This document shows, piece after piece, positions 1 to 5,772 of a DNA stretch of 8,731 nucleotides. Source of the DNA: Planctomycetota bacterium (lineage in GTDB: Bacteria > Planctomycetota > Planctomycetia > Pirellulales > Thermoguttaceae); NCBI GenBank assembly GCA_021784975.1, contig JAJYGU010000307.1, positions 1 to 8,731 on the forward strand, read 5' to 3'. The notes below the pieces were generated by a model that was given only the letters and a program-made list of their open reading frames with translations, was not told the DNA's origin and made no database searches. How positions within the stretch are numbered: position 1 is the stretch's first letter; each line of letters opens with the position of its first letter. The position numbers and the translations under genes are program-made.

Positions 1-1
1 G

Positions 2-346
2 TGCGTCTGCACCGGGAAGTGTCCCGGCTTCTCCAAGATGGACATCTGGGACTTCATCAACCGGGTGCGGATCGAGTTGCCGGTGGAGTACGGCTTTATC
101 CATCCGCAGTTGTGCGAGGAGGACGGCGACCGCTTCCTGGCCGACATGCTCAAGAGCGGACGGAAGCTGATCGTGGCCGGCTGTGCGCCGAACATGCAGA
201 AGAAAATGTTCCGCGACGCCTTTGCCACCGCGGGCATGGACCTCGCCGCCGATCTCATGCCCATCGACATCCGCGACTTGACCACCGACGAAGCGGTGGA
301 AAAGGTTACCTCGGCCTTGAAGGGCATGAAGGAGAAGCAGCCGTGA
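2..346 (+). CDS. HdrA N-terminal-domain-like iron-sulfur protein (5' truncated)
   Basis: The gene enters from before the window; 114 residues are visible. The first residues carry closely spaced cysteines (visible residues 1, 3 and 7, pattern C-x-C-xxx-C-PGF), followed by single cysteines at 38 and 61. The stretch around Cys61, 'VAGCAPNMQKKMFRD', matches the 'ACSPRxHExxF' block of the N-terminal domain of heterodisulfide reductase subunit A. HdrA proteins are flavin and Fe-S electron-transfer subunits, usually over 600 residues. Here the protein ends right after this domain, so it is a stand-alone small domain or the C-terminal end of a rearranged protein. An internal ATG at 38 could be read as the start, but it would remove the cysteine motif. 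The stop overlaps the next start (GTGA), indicating translational coupling to the ferredoxin-lipoyl protein. The family call is from motif recognition only. Confidence 0.7.
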   Translation, partial: CVCTGKCPGFSKMDIWDFINRVRIELPVEYGFIHPQLCEEDGDRFLADMLKSGRKLIVAGCAPNMQKKMFRDAFATAGMDLAADLMPIDIRDLTTDEAVEKVTSALKGMKEKQP

Positions 347-1119
347 GCGAAGCCACCTTCATGGGCGTGCCGCGGGAGAAGATCCCCTGGTTCCCGACGA
401 TCGACTACGATAGGTGCTGCTTCTGCATGGAGTGCGACCGCTTCTGTCCGCACCAGGTGTTCGAGCGTCAGGAAGGATCGGAGCGGAAGCTGATCGTAGC
501 CCACCGGAACAATTGCGTGGTCTTCTGCCGAGCCTGCGCCAAGGCCTGTGGTCCGGACGCCATCACGTTTCCGGAAAAACCGGCGATCGTGGCCATGATC
601 AAGATGATTCGTCAGCAGGCCGATGAGCAACTCTCCCCGGCGAGCCCCGTCCCGCCAGTCTTCGCGGTTCCGCAAGACTACCTTGAGGTGGCTCACGACA
701 AGTTCCTGTTCAAGATCCCCTTGGTCGGATTCTTGTTCAACGAGAACGACGTCTGGACGGAGGTGGATGCAGCCGGCGTCCGCGCCCGGATCGGCATCTC
801 CGATTTCGCCCAGCAGCAGTTGACCGACATCAGCTTCGTGGGTCTGCCGAGCGTTGGGGTGGAGGTGGATCAATTCGCCGATGCGGGTTACGTGGAAAGC
901 GCCAAGGCGACGCTGGAGGTAGTCTCGCCGGTTGCCGGCCGGGTGGTCGCCGTGAATGCTGCCTTGGCGGACGCTCCGGAGACGGTCAACCAGGACCCTT
1001 ACGGCGCGGGATGGATTGCGGAACTTCAGTTGCGGGACTTCTCGGTTGACCGCGAGTTGCTGATCGACGGGGCCGCCTACGCCGAGATCGTCGGGAAGAA
1101 GGCGGACGAGTATTCGTAA
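343..1119 (+). CDS. Ferredoxin-lipoyl (GcvH/LbpA-like) fusion protein
   Basis: This 258-residue protein starts at GTG 343, eight bases after AAGGAG (329-334) and overlapping the previous stop. The open frame continues upstream, but that part shadows the first gene. Residues 20-75 hold two [4Fe-4S] motifs: C25-xx-C28-xx-C31-xxx-CP and C58-xxx-C62-xx-C65-xxx-CGP. Residues 115-250 match glycine cleavage H protein: 'RIGISDFAQQQLTDISFV', then 'GYVESAKA' with the lipoyl lysine at K188, then 'SPVAGRVVAVN' and 'DPYGAGW'. No glycine cleavage genes are nearby. GcvH-like proteins called LbpA carry lipoate-bound intermediates in the sulfur-oxidising sHdr pathway, and the HdrA-like neighbour fits that setting better. 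The likely role is electron transfer between Fe-S clusters and a lipoyl dithiol/disulfide in the cytoplasm. Domain identities are firm; the role is inference. Confidence 0.9.
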   Translation: MSEATFMGVPREKIPWFPTIDYDRCCFCMECDRFCPHQVFERQEGSERKLIVAHRNNCVVFCRACAKACGPDAITFPEKPAIVAMIKMIRQQADEQLSPASPVPPVFAVPQDYLEVAHDKFLFKIPLVGFLFNENDVWTEVDAAGVRARIGISDFAQQQLTDISFVGLPSVGVEVDQFADAGYVESAKATLEVVSPVAGRVVAVNAALADAPETVNQDPYGAGWIAELQLRDFSVDRELLIDGAAYAEIVGKKADEYS

Positions 1120-1123
1120 GGTA

Positions 1124-1203
1124 CTCATCACGCTCCGCGTGATGAGATTTCGTCACGCGGAGCGTGACGAGTACGGAAGGCTTCGTCATGCGGAGCATGA
1201 CGA
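1124..1203. repeat. Three tandem palindromic hairpin units with invariant 3-base loop
   Basis: Three perfect hairpins lie in the only sizeable gap of the gene block. Unit 1 (1124-1146) has a 10-bp stem, CTCATCACGC with GCGTGATGAG, around TCC. Unit 2 (1150-1170) has a 9-bp stem, TCGTCACGC with GCGTGACGA, around GGA. Unit 3 (1183-1203) has a 9-bp stem, TCGTCATGC with GCATGACGA, around GGA. Unit 1 read on the other strand also has the GGA loop, so it is an inverted copy. Stem differences between units are compensated on both arms, so pairing seems to be what is kept. They resemble REP-type elements or an mRNA processing or stability structure between the second and third genes. There is no U-tract, so they are not classic terminators. 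Confidence 0.85.
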
Positions 1204-1224
1204 CCACGAAAAGGAGATCGCCGA

Positions 1225-1617
1225 ATGGCCGACGCGAGTGCAACCGAAAAGTTGCTGGTGATTCCTTGCAGCGGGATCGGCAAAGTACACGGGCTGATCA
1301 GCCGCGAAGCGGCCTACCATGTCGCCGACAAGCTGCTGCCAGGGCAAGCAGATACCGTCTGCCTCGCCCTGTTGGTGGCGGGCGACGACGCGACTCAGAA
1401 GAAGGTACAACAGTCGTCCTGCGTGACTGTAGATGGCTGCCCGAAGCTCTGCGCCTACAAGAACGTCGAGCGATCGGGCGGCAAGATCGCCAAGGGGATA
1501 CGGGTCTACGACGCGATGAAACGCCATCGCGGTGCGAGTTTCGGCACGGCAACCGCCTTGAGCGAAGACGGCTGGACGGTTGTCGAGGAGTTGGCGGCGG
1601 AGATACAAAGGAAGTGA
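1225..1617 (+). CDS. DGC-domain putative zinc-binding protein (short form)
   Basis: The product is 130 residues and starts at an ATG eight bases after AAGGAG (1211-1216). It has the 'VDGCPKLCA' signature (residues 69-77, Cys72 and Cys76) of the DGC family, annotated in databases as putative zinc-binding proteins. Other likely ligands or thiols are Cys15 in 'IPCSGIG', Cys46 and Cys66. Cys15 and the DGC pair recur at matching places in the next protein. There is no signal peptide, so it is cytoplasmic. Biochemistry for this family is sparse. Its place between a lipoyl/Fe-S carrier and thiol-active proteins suggests metal binding or thiol transfer, which is inference. It lies ten bases upstream of its longer paralogue, and the pair looks like a tandem duplication with divergence. 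Confidence 0.85.
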   Translation: MADASATEKLLVIPCSGIGKVHGLISREAAYHVADKLLPGQADTVCLALLVAGDDATQKKVQQSSCVTVDGCPKLCAYKNVERSGGKIAKGIRVYDAMKRHRGASFGTATALSEDGWTVVEELAAEIQRK

Positions 1618-1627
1618 GGAAACCATC

Positions 1628-2338
1628 ATGGCGGAAGCAATCGCGAAGGTCGGCATCATTTCATGCAGCGGAGAGGAAATCCCCGAGGGGACGATTGCCC
1701 GGCAGGCGGTCCGCCGCGTCCTGGAGGGTTTGCGCCCGCAGCAGAGCGTAACCATCTGCTTGCCGCTGTTTCTGGAAGGCGAAGAAGGCGAGCGCCGTTT
1801 TGCCCGCCAGCATCCCACGATCACCGTGGACGGCTGCTCGAAGCTCTGCGCCAAGCAGGGAACCGAGAAATATAGCGGCCGGGTGAGCGCCTCGCTGGTG
1901 GTAAGCGACATTTTGGGCGAGCGGGCCAAATCTTGCCATCGCTCGATCCGCTGCGCCGATCAAGCCGACGAAGAGGCGGTGTGGTTGGTTGCCGAGCGGG
2001 TTGCGGTCGAGGTCGACGCCCTAGCCGCATTGCAGCCCCAGGCAGAATCCGGCCAGACGCCGGCCGCGGCCGCCTGCGGCGCCTGCGGCGGCCCGCCGCC
2101 CAATGGAAAATTGATTGTCGGCGGGAAATCGGTCACGATTGACGGCCTGCCGTTGATCTTCGCCCACCTCAAGAACAAAGGTTTGCAACCGGGCAGCGGC
2201 TCTGCAAACACCTTGCTCCAGACTGTGAAGATTTACCATGCCCTTGAGCCGGATCAGGAAGCGGGCTACCAAGATGCGCTGGTGGCGGCCTATCAGACCT
2301 ACTGCGGCCATACGCTTCAGCCGCGTATTCAAGGATAA
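1628..2338 (+). CDS. DGC-domain putative zinc-binding protein with extra C-terminal domain
   Basis: The product is 236 residues from ATG 1628, which follows GAGGA (1616-1620); the longer frame back to 1580 overlaps the previous gene and is less likely. Residues 1-130 parallel the preceding protein: 'GIISCSGEEI' (Cys13), Cys44 and 'VDGCSKLCA' (Cys70, Cys74), with further Cys103 and Cys109. A linker leads to 'CGACGG' (150-155), encoded by two tandem copies of GCCTGCGGC. Residues 159-236 form a second domain: 'LIVGGKSVTIDGLPLIFAHL', then a helical part with a regular 'LL..VKIYH', 'Y.DALVAAY' pattern and Cys226. I associate this pattern with small redox-linked proteins near thioredoxin-like genes, from memory only. 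The result is a cysteine-dense cytoplasmic protein, a candidate thiol or metal hand-over partner. Confidence 0.82.
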   Translation: MAEAIAKVGIISCSGEEIPEGTIARQAVRRVLEGLRPQQSVTICLPLFLEGEEGERRFARQHPTITVDGCSKLCAKQGTEKYSGRVSASLVVSDILGERAKSCHRSIRCADQADEEAVWLVAERVAVEVDALAALQPQAESGQTPAAAACGACGGPPPNGKLIVGGKSVTIDGLPLIFAHLKNKGLQPGSGSANTLLQTVKIYHALEPDQEAGYQDALVAAYQTYCGHTLQPRIQG

Positions 2339-2341
2339 ATC

Positions 2342-2776
2342 ATGGAGACGGCAAGACGAGTCGAGGCAGTGTACGATGACTTTCAGCATTGCACGGCCAG
2401 GCAGCTCGATGGAAAAAGGTCGGTTGTGATGTATGCCCCCGCGTCGTGCGGCGGCAGCAGCAGTGGCGAAGAGTTCGCGCCGGATGAACTGGTGGCCGCA
2501 GGACTGGCAGGATGCACGTTGTTGAGCATGCAAATTGGCCTGCTGGCCCAACAGCGGAAAGTCGATCTCATCGGGGCGACCGTTCGGGCGATCGTGCGGA
2601 TGTCCTGCGGCTCGTCGCCACGTGTCGCTGGCGTCGACGTTGAGGTGCGATTGCCAAGAGCGCTCGCGGCCGAAGACCGCCGCGCTGTGGAGGAGGCGGC
2701 TAAGGGGTGCCCCCTGACGGCCAGTTTTCACCCGGACATACCCATATCGGTGAAATTCAACTATCCCGAGTCGTAA
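2342..2776 (+). CDS. OsmC/Ohr-family protein
   Basis: The product is 144 residues, normal for the family, starting three bases after the previous stop with AAGGA at 2331-2335. The OsmC pattern is clear: 'FAPDELVAAGLAGCTLL' (Cys58) near the middle and 'AAKGCPLTASF' (Cys123) toward the end, finishing in a 'DIPISVKFNY' strand. OsmC and Ohr proteins reduce hydroperoxides with two such cysteines, while YhfA-type members with the same cysteines have poorly known roles. Glu49 lies just upstream of the first cysteine, as in OsmC. Some Ohr enzymes are recycled by lipoylated proteins (known for the family). That makes the lipoyl carrier three genes upstream an attractive reductant here, which is inference. 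Confidence 0.88.
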   Translation: METARRVEAVYDDFQHCTARQLDGKRSVVMYAPASCGGSSSGEEFAPDELVAAGLAGCTLLSMQIGLLAQQRKVDLIGATVRAIVRMSCGSSPRVAGVDVEVRLPRALAAEDRRAVEEAAKGCPLTASFHPDIPISVKFNYPES

Positions 2777-2804
2777 TGAAGGCAGTAACCAAAAGGGACA
2801 AGAT

Positions 2805-3461
2805 ATGGACTTGAAGAACGCCGTTGCGGTCTGCCTGATTTCGCTGTTTTCGGCGACCCTTGTGGTTTTGATCGCTCGCGCGCTCGACTCCCAAGCGGCC
2901 TCGCGCCTGGAGCCGCAGTTGGCCAGCATCGTCGAGGAGCTCCGGGCAATACGCAAACAGGGTGGAATCGCTGCATCGCCAGGTGCTGCCGCAGACACCG
3001 CAACGGTCGCGGACGGCCTGACCGTCTACTATTTCCACGGCAACGTGCGCTGCCCGACCTGCCAGTCCATCGAATCGCAGGCCAAGGACACCGTTCACGC
3101 AGACTTCGCCTCGCAACTTGCCCGCGGCGAGATCGCCTGGAAGGTTCTCAACTACGAGCAGTCGGCCAACGCCCAGTTGACCAAGAAATTCGATGTTCAG
3201 ATGCCGGTGGTCGTTCTGGCAAAGAGGAAAGGCGGCCAGGTCGGGGCTTGGAAACGCCTGGATCAGGTATGGGCCTTGGTCGGCGACAAACCGGCCTTCG
3301 CCAAGTACCTGCGCGAGCAGATCGCGAAGATGTTAGGCCCCGACAAGCCGGCGACGCCGTCGGCGTCGAAGTCGGACACAGCGGCGATTCCTGTTCCCAC
3401 CAGCGAGCCTTCCCAAGCCACTTCCGCCAAGGAACTGCCTGCCATCCCTGTTCCCCAGTAG
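2805..3461 (+). CDS. ArsF-like thioredoxin-fold protein, membrane-anchored
   Basis: The product is 218 residues. Residues 5-26 form one hydrophobic segment, likely an uncleaved anchor placing the rest outside the cytoplasm. A short helical, coiled-coil-like stretch (36-52) follows. The core domain (70-175) has 'VYYFHGNVRCPTCQSIE' with the redox pair C83-PT-C86, the 'NYEQSANAQLTKKFDV' block, a probable cis-proline in 'QMPVVVLA' (Pro134) and 'WKRLDQVWALVGDKPAFAKY'. This matches proteins annotated as nitrophenyl compound nitroreductase subunit ArsF family. The tail (180-218) is Pro/Ser/Ala-rich with 'AIPVP' twice, probably disordered. A second copy follows 41 bases downstream. A role in nitroarsenical reduction is only inherited from the family name; thiol/disulfide exchange is the safer call. 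Confidence 0.85.
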   Translation: MDLKNAVAVCLISLFSATLVVLIARALDSQAASRLEPQLASIVEELRAIRKQGGIAASPGAAADTATVADGLTVYYFHGNVRCPTCQSIESQAKDTVHADFASQLARGEIAWKVLNYEQSANAQLTKKFDVQMPVVVLAKRKGGQVGAWKRLDQVWALVGDKPAFAKYLREQIAKMLGPDKPATPSASKSDTAAIPVPTSEPSQATSAKELPAIPVPQ

Positions 3462-3502
3462 AGTGTTTTGCCCGGTAACCTGTTGTCAAGGAGGCCAGTA
3501 CG

Positions 3503-3952
3503 ATGAAACGTGTTCTAACCTGCGTGGTTCCTTTCGCGATGGTGACCCTTTTGGCTTCCATGCTTTCCCCGCCCGTCGCAGCGGCTAACGCCCCGGCGGA
3601 TCGCGTGGTGGCGATGTATTTCCATCGCGTGCCGGGCTGCGCCACCTGTCAGAAGATGGGCGGATACTCCGCGGAGGCCGTCCAGGACGGGTTCGCCAAG
3701 GAGATCAAGCAGGGCAAGGTCCAGTTCTACGTCATCGACTTCGAGAACCCGAAAAACGCGGCGTTGACCAACGGCTACAAAGTCACCGGGCCGACGCTGA
3801 TCGTCGCCCGCATCGTCGGCAATAAGGTCAAGCAGTACAAGAACTTGACTGAGATTTGGTCCAAGGTTGGCGACAAAGCGGCGTTCCTCAAGTACGTGCG
3901 AGCAAACGTCGCCGCCTATCAAGGACCGGAGTCGAAGACTGCCAGGAGGTAG
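3503..3952 (+). CDS. ArsF-like thioredoxin-fold protein, exported
   Basis: The product is 149 residues with a strong AAGGAGG (3488-3494) eight bases before the ATG. Residues 1-28 form a signal peptide (KR, hydrophobic core, 'PVAAANA' cleavage region), so the mature protein is soluble outside the cytoplasmic membrane. It shares the whole core of the upstream paralogue: 'MYFHRVPGCATCQKM' with C46-AT-C49, 'DFENPKNAALTNGYKV', a probable cis-Pro97 in 'TGPTLIVA' and 'YKNLTEIWSKVGDKAAFLKY'. It lacks the anchor and the Pro-rich tail. The two paralogues differ in their CxxC dipeptide (CPTC against CATC), which usually shifts redox potential in this fold. One may therefore accept electrons from the membrane protein and pass them to the other (inference). 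It ends three bases before the ArsG-like gene. Confidence 0.86.
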   Translation: MKRVLTCVVPFAMVTLLASMLSPPVAAANAPADRVVAMYFHRVPGCATCQKMGGYSAEAVQDGFAKEIKQGKVQFYVIDFENPKNAALTNGYKVTGPTLIVARIVGNKVKQYKNLTEIWSKVGDKAAFLKYVRANVAAYQGPESKTARR

Positions 3953-3955
3953 CCG

Positions 3956-4708
3956 ATGGTTGCCTATATGCTCTATGCAGGGGCGGCTTTGTACCTGGGG
4001 CTGCTCACCTCCATCAGTCCTTGCCCGCTGGCCACCAATATCGCCGCCATCTCCTACGTGGGCCGCAAAGTGGGCGATTCGGGGTGGGTGGTGGCCGCCG
4101 GGCTGCTGTACACGTTGGGCCGCTGCCTGCTCTACCTTAGCCTGGCCGTACTGTTGGCCGCCACCGCGTTGTCAATCCCTGCTGTCTCCCTGTTCCTGCA
4201 GAAATACATGCACCTGGTGCTGGCCCCGATCTTCCTGCTGCTGGGCATGTTCCTGGTGGGGCTCATCACCTTTATGGGCGGCGGAGCGACGATGAGCGAA
4301 GGGATGCAGAAACGGATTGATTCGATGGGCATCTGGGGTGCGTTCCTGTTGGGCGTGCTGTTCGCCGTGGCCTTCTGTCCGACGTCGGCCGCCTGGTTTT
4401 TCGGTCTCTTGACGCTCGTCTTAGGCTCTGAGGCCGGCGCCATCACCGCCGCCTTGGCCAGAATCGGTGTCAACTTGCCGGCGGCGTCGCTACCGGGGGC
4501 CACCGTCGTCTTGCCGCTGGTCTACGGCATCGGCACCGCCGTGCCAGTGTTGCTGGTGGCATTCGTCTTGGCCTATAGTGCCCAATCCGTCGGCAAAACC
4601 TACAATATACTGGCCAAGGTCGAGTGGTGGGCACGGCAGGTCACCGGCTGGTTTTTCGTGCTGGCCGGGGTGTGGTTTTCGCTCAAATACGTCTTCGAGG
4701 TGATCTGA
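3956..4708 (+). CDS. ArsG/CcdA-like membrane thiol-electron transporter
   Basis: The product is 250 residues with about six membrane segments (near 5-25, 43-70, 85-107, 128-155, 183-208 and 230-248). The paired cysteine-proline motifs of the CcdA/DsbD transmembrane domain are present: 'SISPCPLATN' (Cys23, segment 1) and 'AFCPTSAAWFF' (Cys141, segment 4). Such proteins carry electrons from cytoplasmic thioredoxin across the membrane to extracytoplasmic CxxC proteins. The ArsG family branch is annotated as an aminobenzylarsenical efflux permease. With two exported ArsF-like proteins just upstream, either reading fits; I favour electron transfer, because both membrane cysteines are kept. AGGAGGT (3944-3950) gives a good ribosome site inside the end of the previous gene. 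Its TGA overlaps the next ATG (ATGA). Confidence 0.85.
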   Translation: MVAYMLYAGAALYLGLLTSISPCPLATNIAAISYVGRKVGDSGWVVAAGLLYTLGRCLLYLSLAVLLAATALSIPAVSLFLQKYMHLVLAPIFLLLGMFLVGLITFMGGGATMSEGMQKRIDSMGIWGAFLLGVLFAVAFCPTSAAWFFGLLTLVLGSEAGAITAALARIGVNLPAASLPGATVVLPLVYGIGTAVPVLLVAFVLAYSAQSVGKTYNILAKVEWWARQVTGWFFVLAGVWFSLKYVFEVI

Positions 4709-5463
4709 TGATTCATCGAAGCAAATATCCGACTGTCTTCGGGGGTGCAGCCGCTTGCCTGCTGGTCCTGACCACTGTCGCCACAGCTCAGGAAGCGTCG
4801 AAGAGTCCGGGACCGAAGCAGTACCCAGCGGAGATGAACCAAAAATTCGTCGATCCGAACGCGGACGTCGAGCGGTTCGTCAAGCAATTTGAAAACCAGG
4901 GTCGCGACGTCTACGCCAAGCGCGAGGCCATTGCCCGCGCCGTCGGGCCGCGACCCGGCGAGGCGGTGGCCGACATCGGGGCCGGCACCGGCCTGTTCAC
5001 GCAATTGTTCGCCCAACGGGTCGGATCGAAGGGCCGGGTGTATGCGGTCGACATCGGGCCGGCGTTTCTCAAATACATCGCCGAACAGGCCAAGAAGCAG
5101 GGGCATGAGAGGATCGTTGAGACGGTGTTGAACACCCAGGATTCGACGAAGCTGCCGGCGGGGTCGATCGACGCTGCCTTCCTCTGCGACACCTACCACC
5201 ACTTCGAGCACCCGCAGGCAATGCTGGCCTCGATCCACCGCGCCCTGCGGCCCGGCGGGCGGTTGATCATTGTCGATTTCGACCTTCGCAAGGGCGCCAG
5301 CCAATTCGTCAAGCACCGGGCCCGTGCCCCGAAGGAGGCCTACTTCCGCGAGATTGCGGCCGCTGGTTTCAAGCTGGTCGAACGGCAAGACGCCCCAGTG
5401 CTCAAAGACAATTTCTACGCCGAGTTCCGCCGCACCGAGCACAAACCGTCGGTTCAGCCATGA
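4708..5463 (+). CDS. Class I SAM-dependent methyltransferase with signal peptide
   Basis: The product is 251 residues from ATG 4708, which overlaps the ArsG-like stop; GAGGTGAT (4697-4704) serves as ribosome site. A longer frame opens at 4624 but lies inside the previous gene. Residues 1-27 look like a cleavable signal peptide ('AACLLVLTTVATA'). The fold is clear: motif I 'VADIGAGTGLF' (88-98), 'VYAVDIG' (111-117) with the acidic residue for SAM ribose, 'DAAFLCDTYHHFEHP' (155-169), 'LRPGGRLIIVDF' (180-191) and a C-terminal 'AAGFKLV'. Only one cysteine remains in the mature part, so it lacks the conserved cysteines of ArsM arsenite methyltransferases. Export is odd, because SAM is made in the cytoplasm. 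The substrate is unknown; a metalloid, thiol or lipid is possible. Confidence 0.85.
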   Translation: MIHRSKYPTVFGGAAACLLVLTTVATAQEASKSPGPKQYPAEMNQKFVDPNADVERFVKQFENQGRDVYAKREAIARAVGPRPGEAVADIGAGTGLFTQLFAQRVGSKGRVYAVDIGPAFLKYIAEQAKKQGHERIVETVLNTQDSTKLPAGSIDAAFLCDTYHHFEHPQAMLASIHRALRPGGRLIIVDFDLRKGASQFVKHRARAPKEAYFREIAAAGFKLVERQDAPVLKDNFYAEFRRTEHKPSVQP

Positions 5464-5772
5464 GCACCCAGCCGGTCTGCGACTGAGCCGATCTCGTCGA
5501 ATCTCCGACATTTCGTAGGACCGGGTGGCGCCGCCAACTCGCGGCTGCCCGACGGAGTGGTCCGCGGAACTCATTGGCAGCAAACCGTTTCGGAATGTGT
5601 GCTCGCCCTGACTGCCCGCCGAGGCACAGAGTTTGCATAGAGAATCACTGCTCTGCCGGGATGGGCATTCCTCTTTGGACGATCTCAGGATGCCCACCCC
5701 GGCATGTGTAATGTTGCCGGCGAACGACCTTTCGCGGATCGTCCTTTGAGCCCGAGTACCCCAAAACGGACG
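5464..5772. other. Non-coding spacer after the operon
   Basis: I find no convincing gene in these 309 bases; the reading frames are short and have no recognisable protein character. The stretch holds one long hairpin (5654-5704) and a weaker imperfect one (GTGC-TCG against CGAGGCAC, roughly 5600-5629). No rho-independent terminator with a T-run was seen after the methyltransferase stop. A promoter for the downstream gene should lie here, but no pair of boxes stands out. Confidence 0.5.
5654..5704. repeat. Long imperfect inverted repeat (hairpin)
   Basis: TGCCGGGATGGGCAT (5654-5668) pairs with ATGCCCACCCCGGCA (5690-5704) over 15 positions with one mismatch. After a one-base bulge, CCT (5670-5672) pairs with AGG (5687-5689), leaving a loop of about 14 bases. 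No T-run follows. It could be a small mobile palindrome, an mRNA 3' structure for the operon, or a regulatory site for the next gene. An in-frame ATG of that gene's longer version lies on its last base. Confidence 0.75.

Noticed and set aside
1..342. The frame of the ferredoxin-lipoyl gene is open back to base 1 and could be read as a longer N-terminus.
   Set aside because: The translated part is Arg/His-rich without protein character, while the overlapping frame gives a clear Fe-S protein. GTG 343 has a good ribosome site.
343..1119. Glycine cleavage system H protein proper.
   Set aside because: It is fused to a ferredoxin, has no gcvT or gcvP neighbours, and sits next to an HdrA-like gene, so an LbpA-type role fits better.
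1124..1203. CRISPR array, suggested by three similar units in a row.
   Set aside because: Units are about 21-23 bases, palindromic throughout, one is inverted, and the gaps are 3 and 12 bases, so they are not spacers.
1186..1963. Long minus-strand open frames opposite the two DGC genes (for example 1186-1929), and similar ones at 2021-2998 and 4600-5697.
   Set aside because: They are antisense to clear protein families, show no domain character, and are expected in GC-rich DNA.
4708..5463. ArsM arsenite methyltransferase, suggested by the ArsF/ArsG context.
   Set aside because: The mature part has only one cysteine, whereas ArsM needs several conserved ones.
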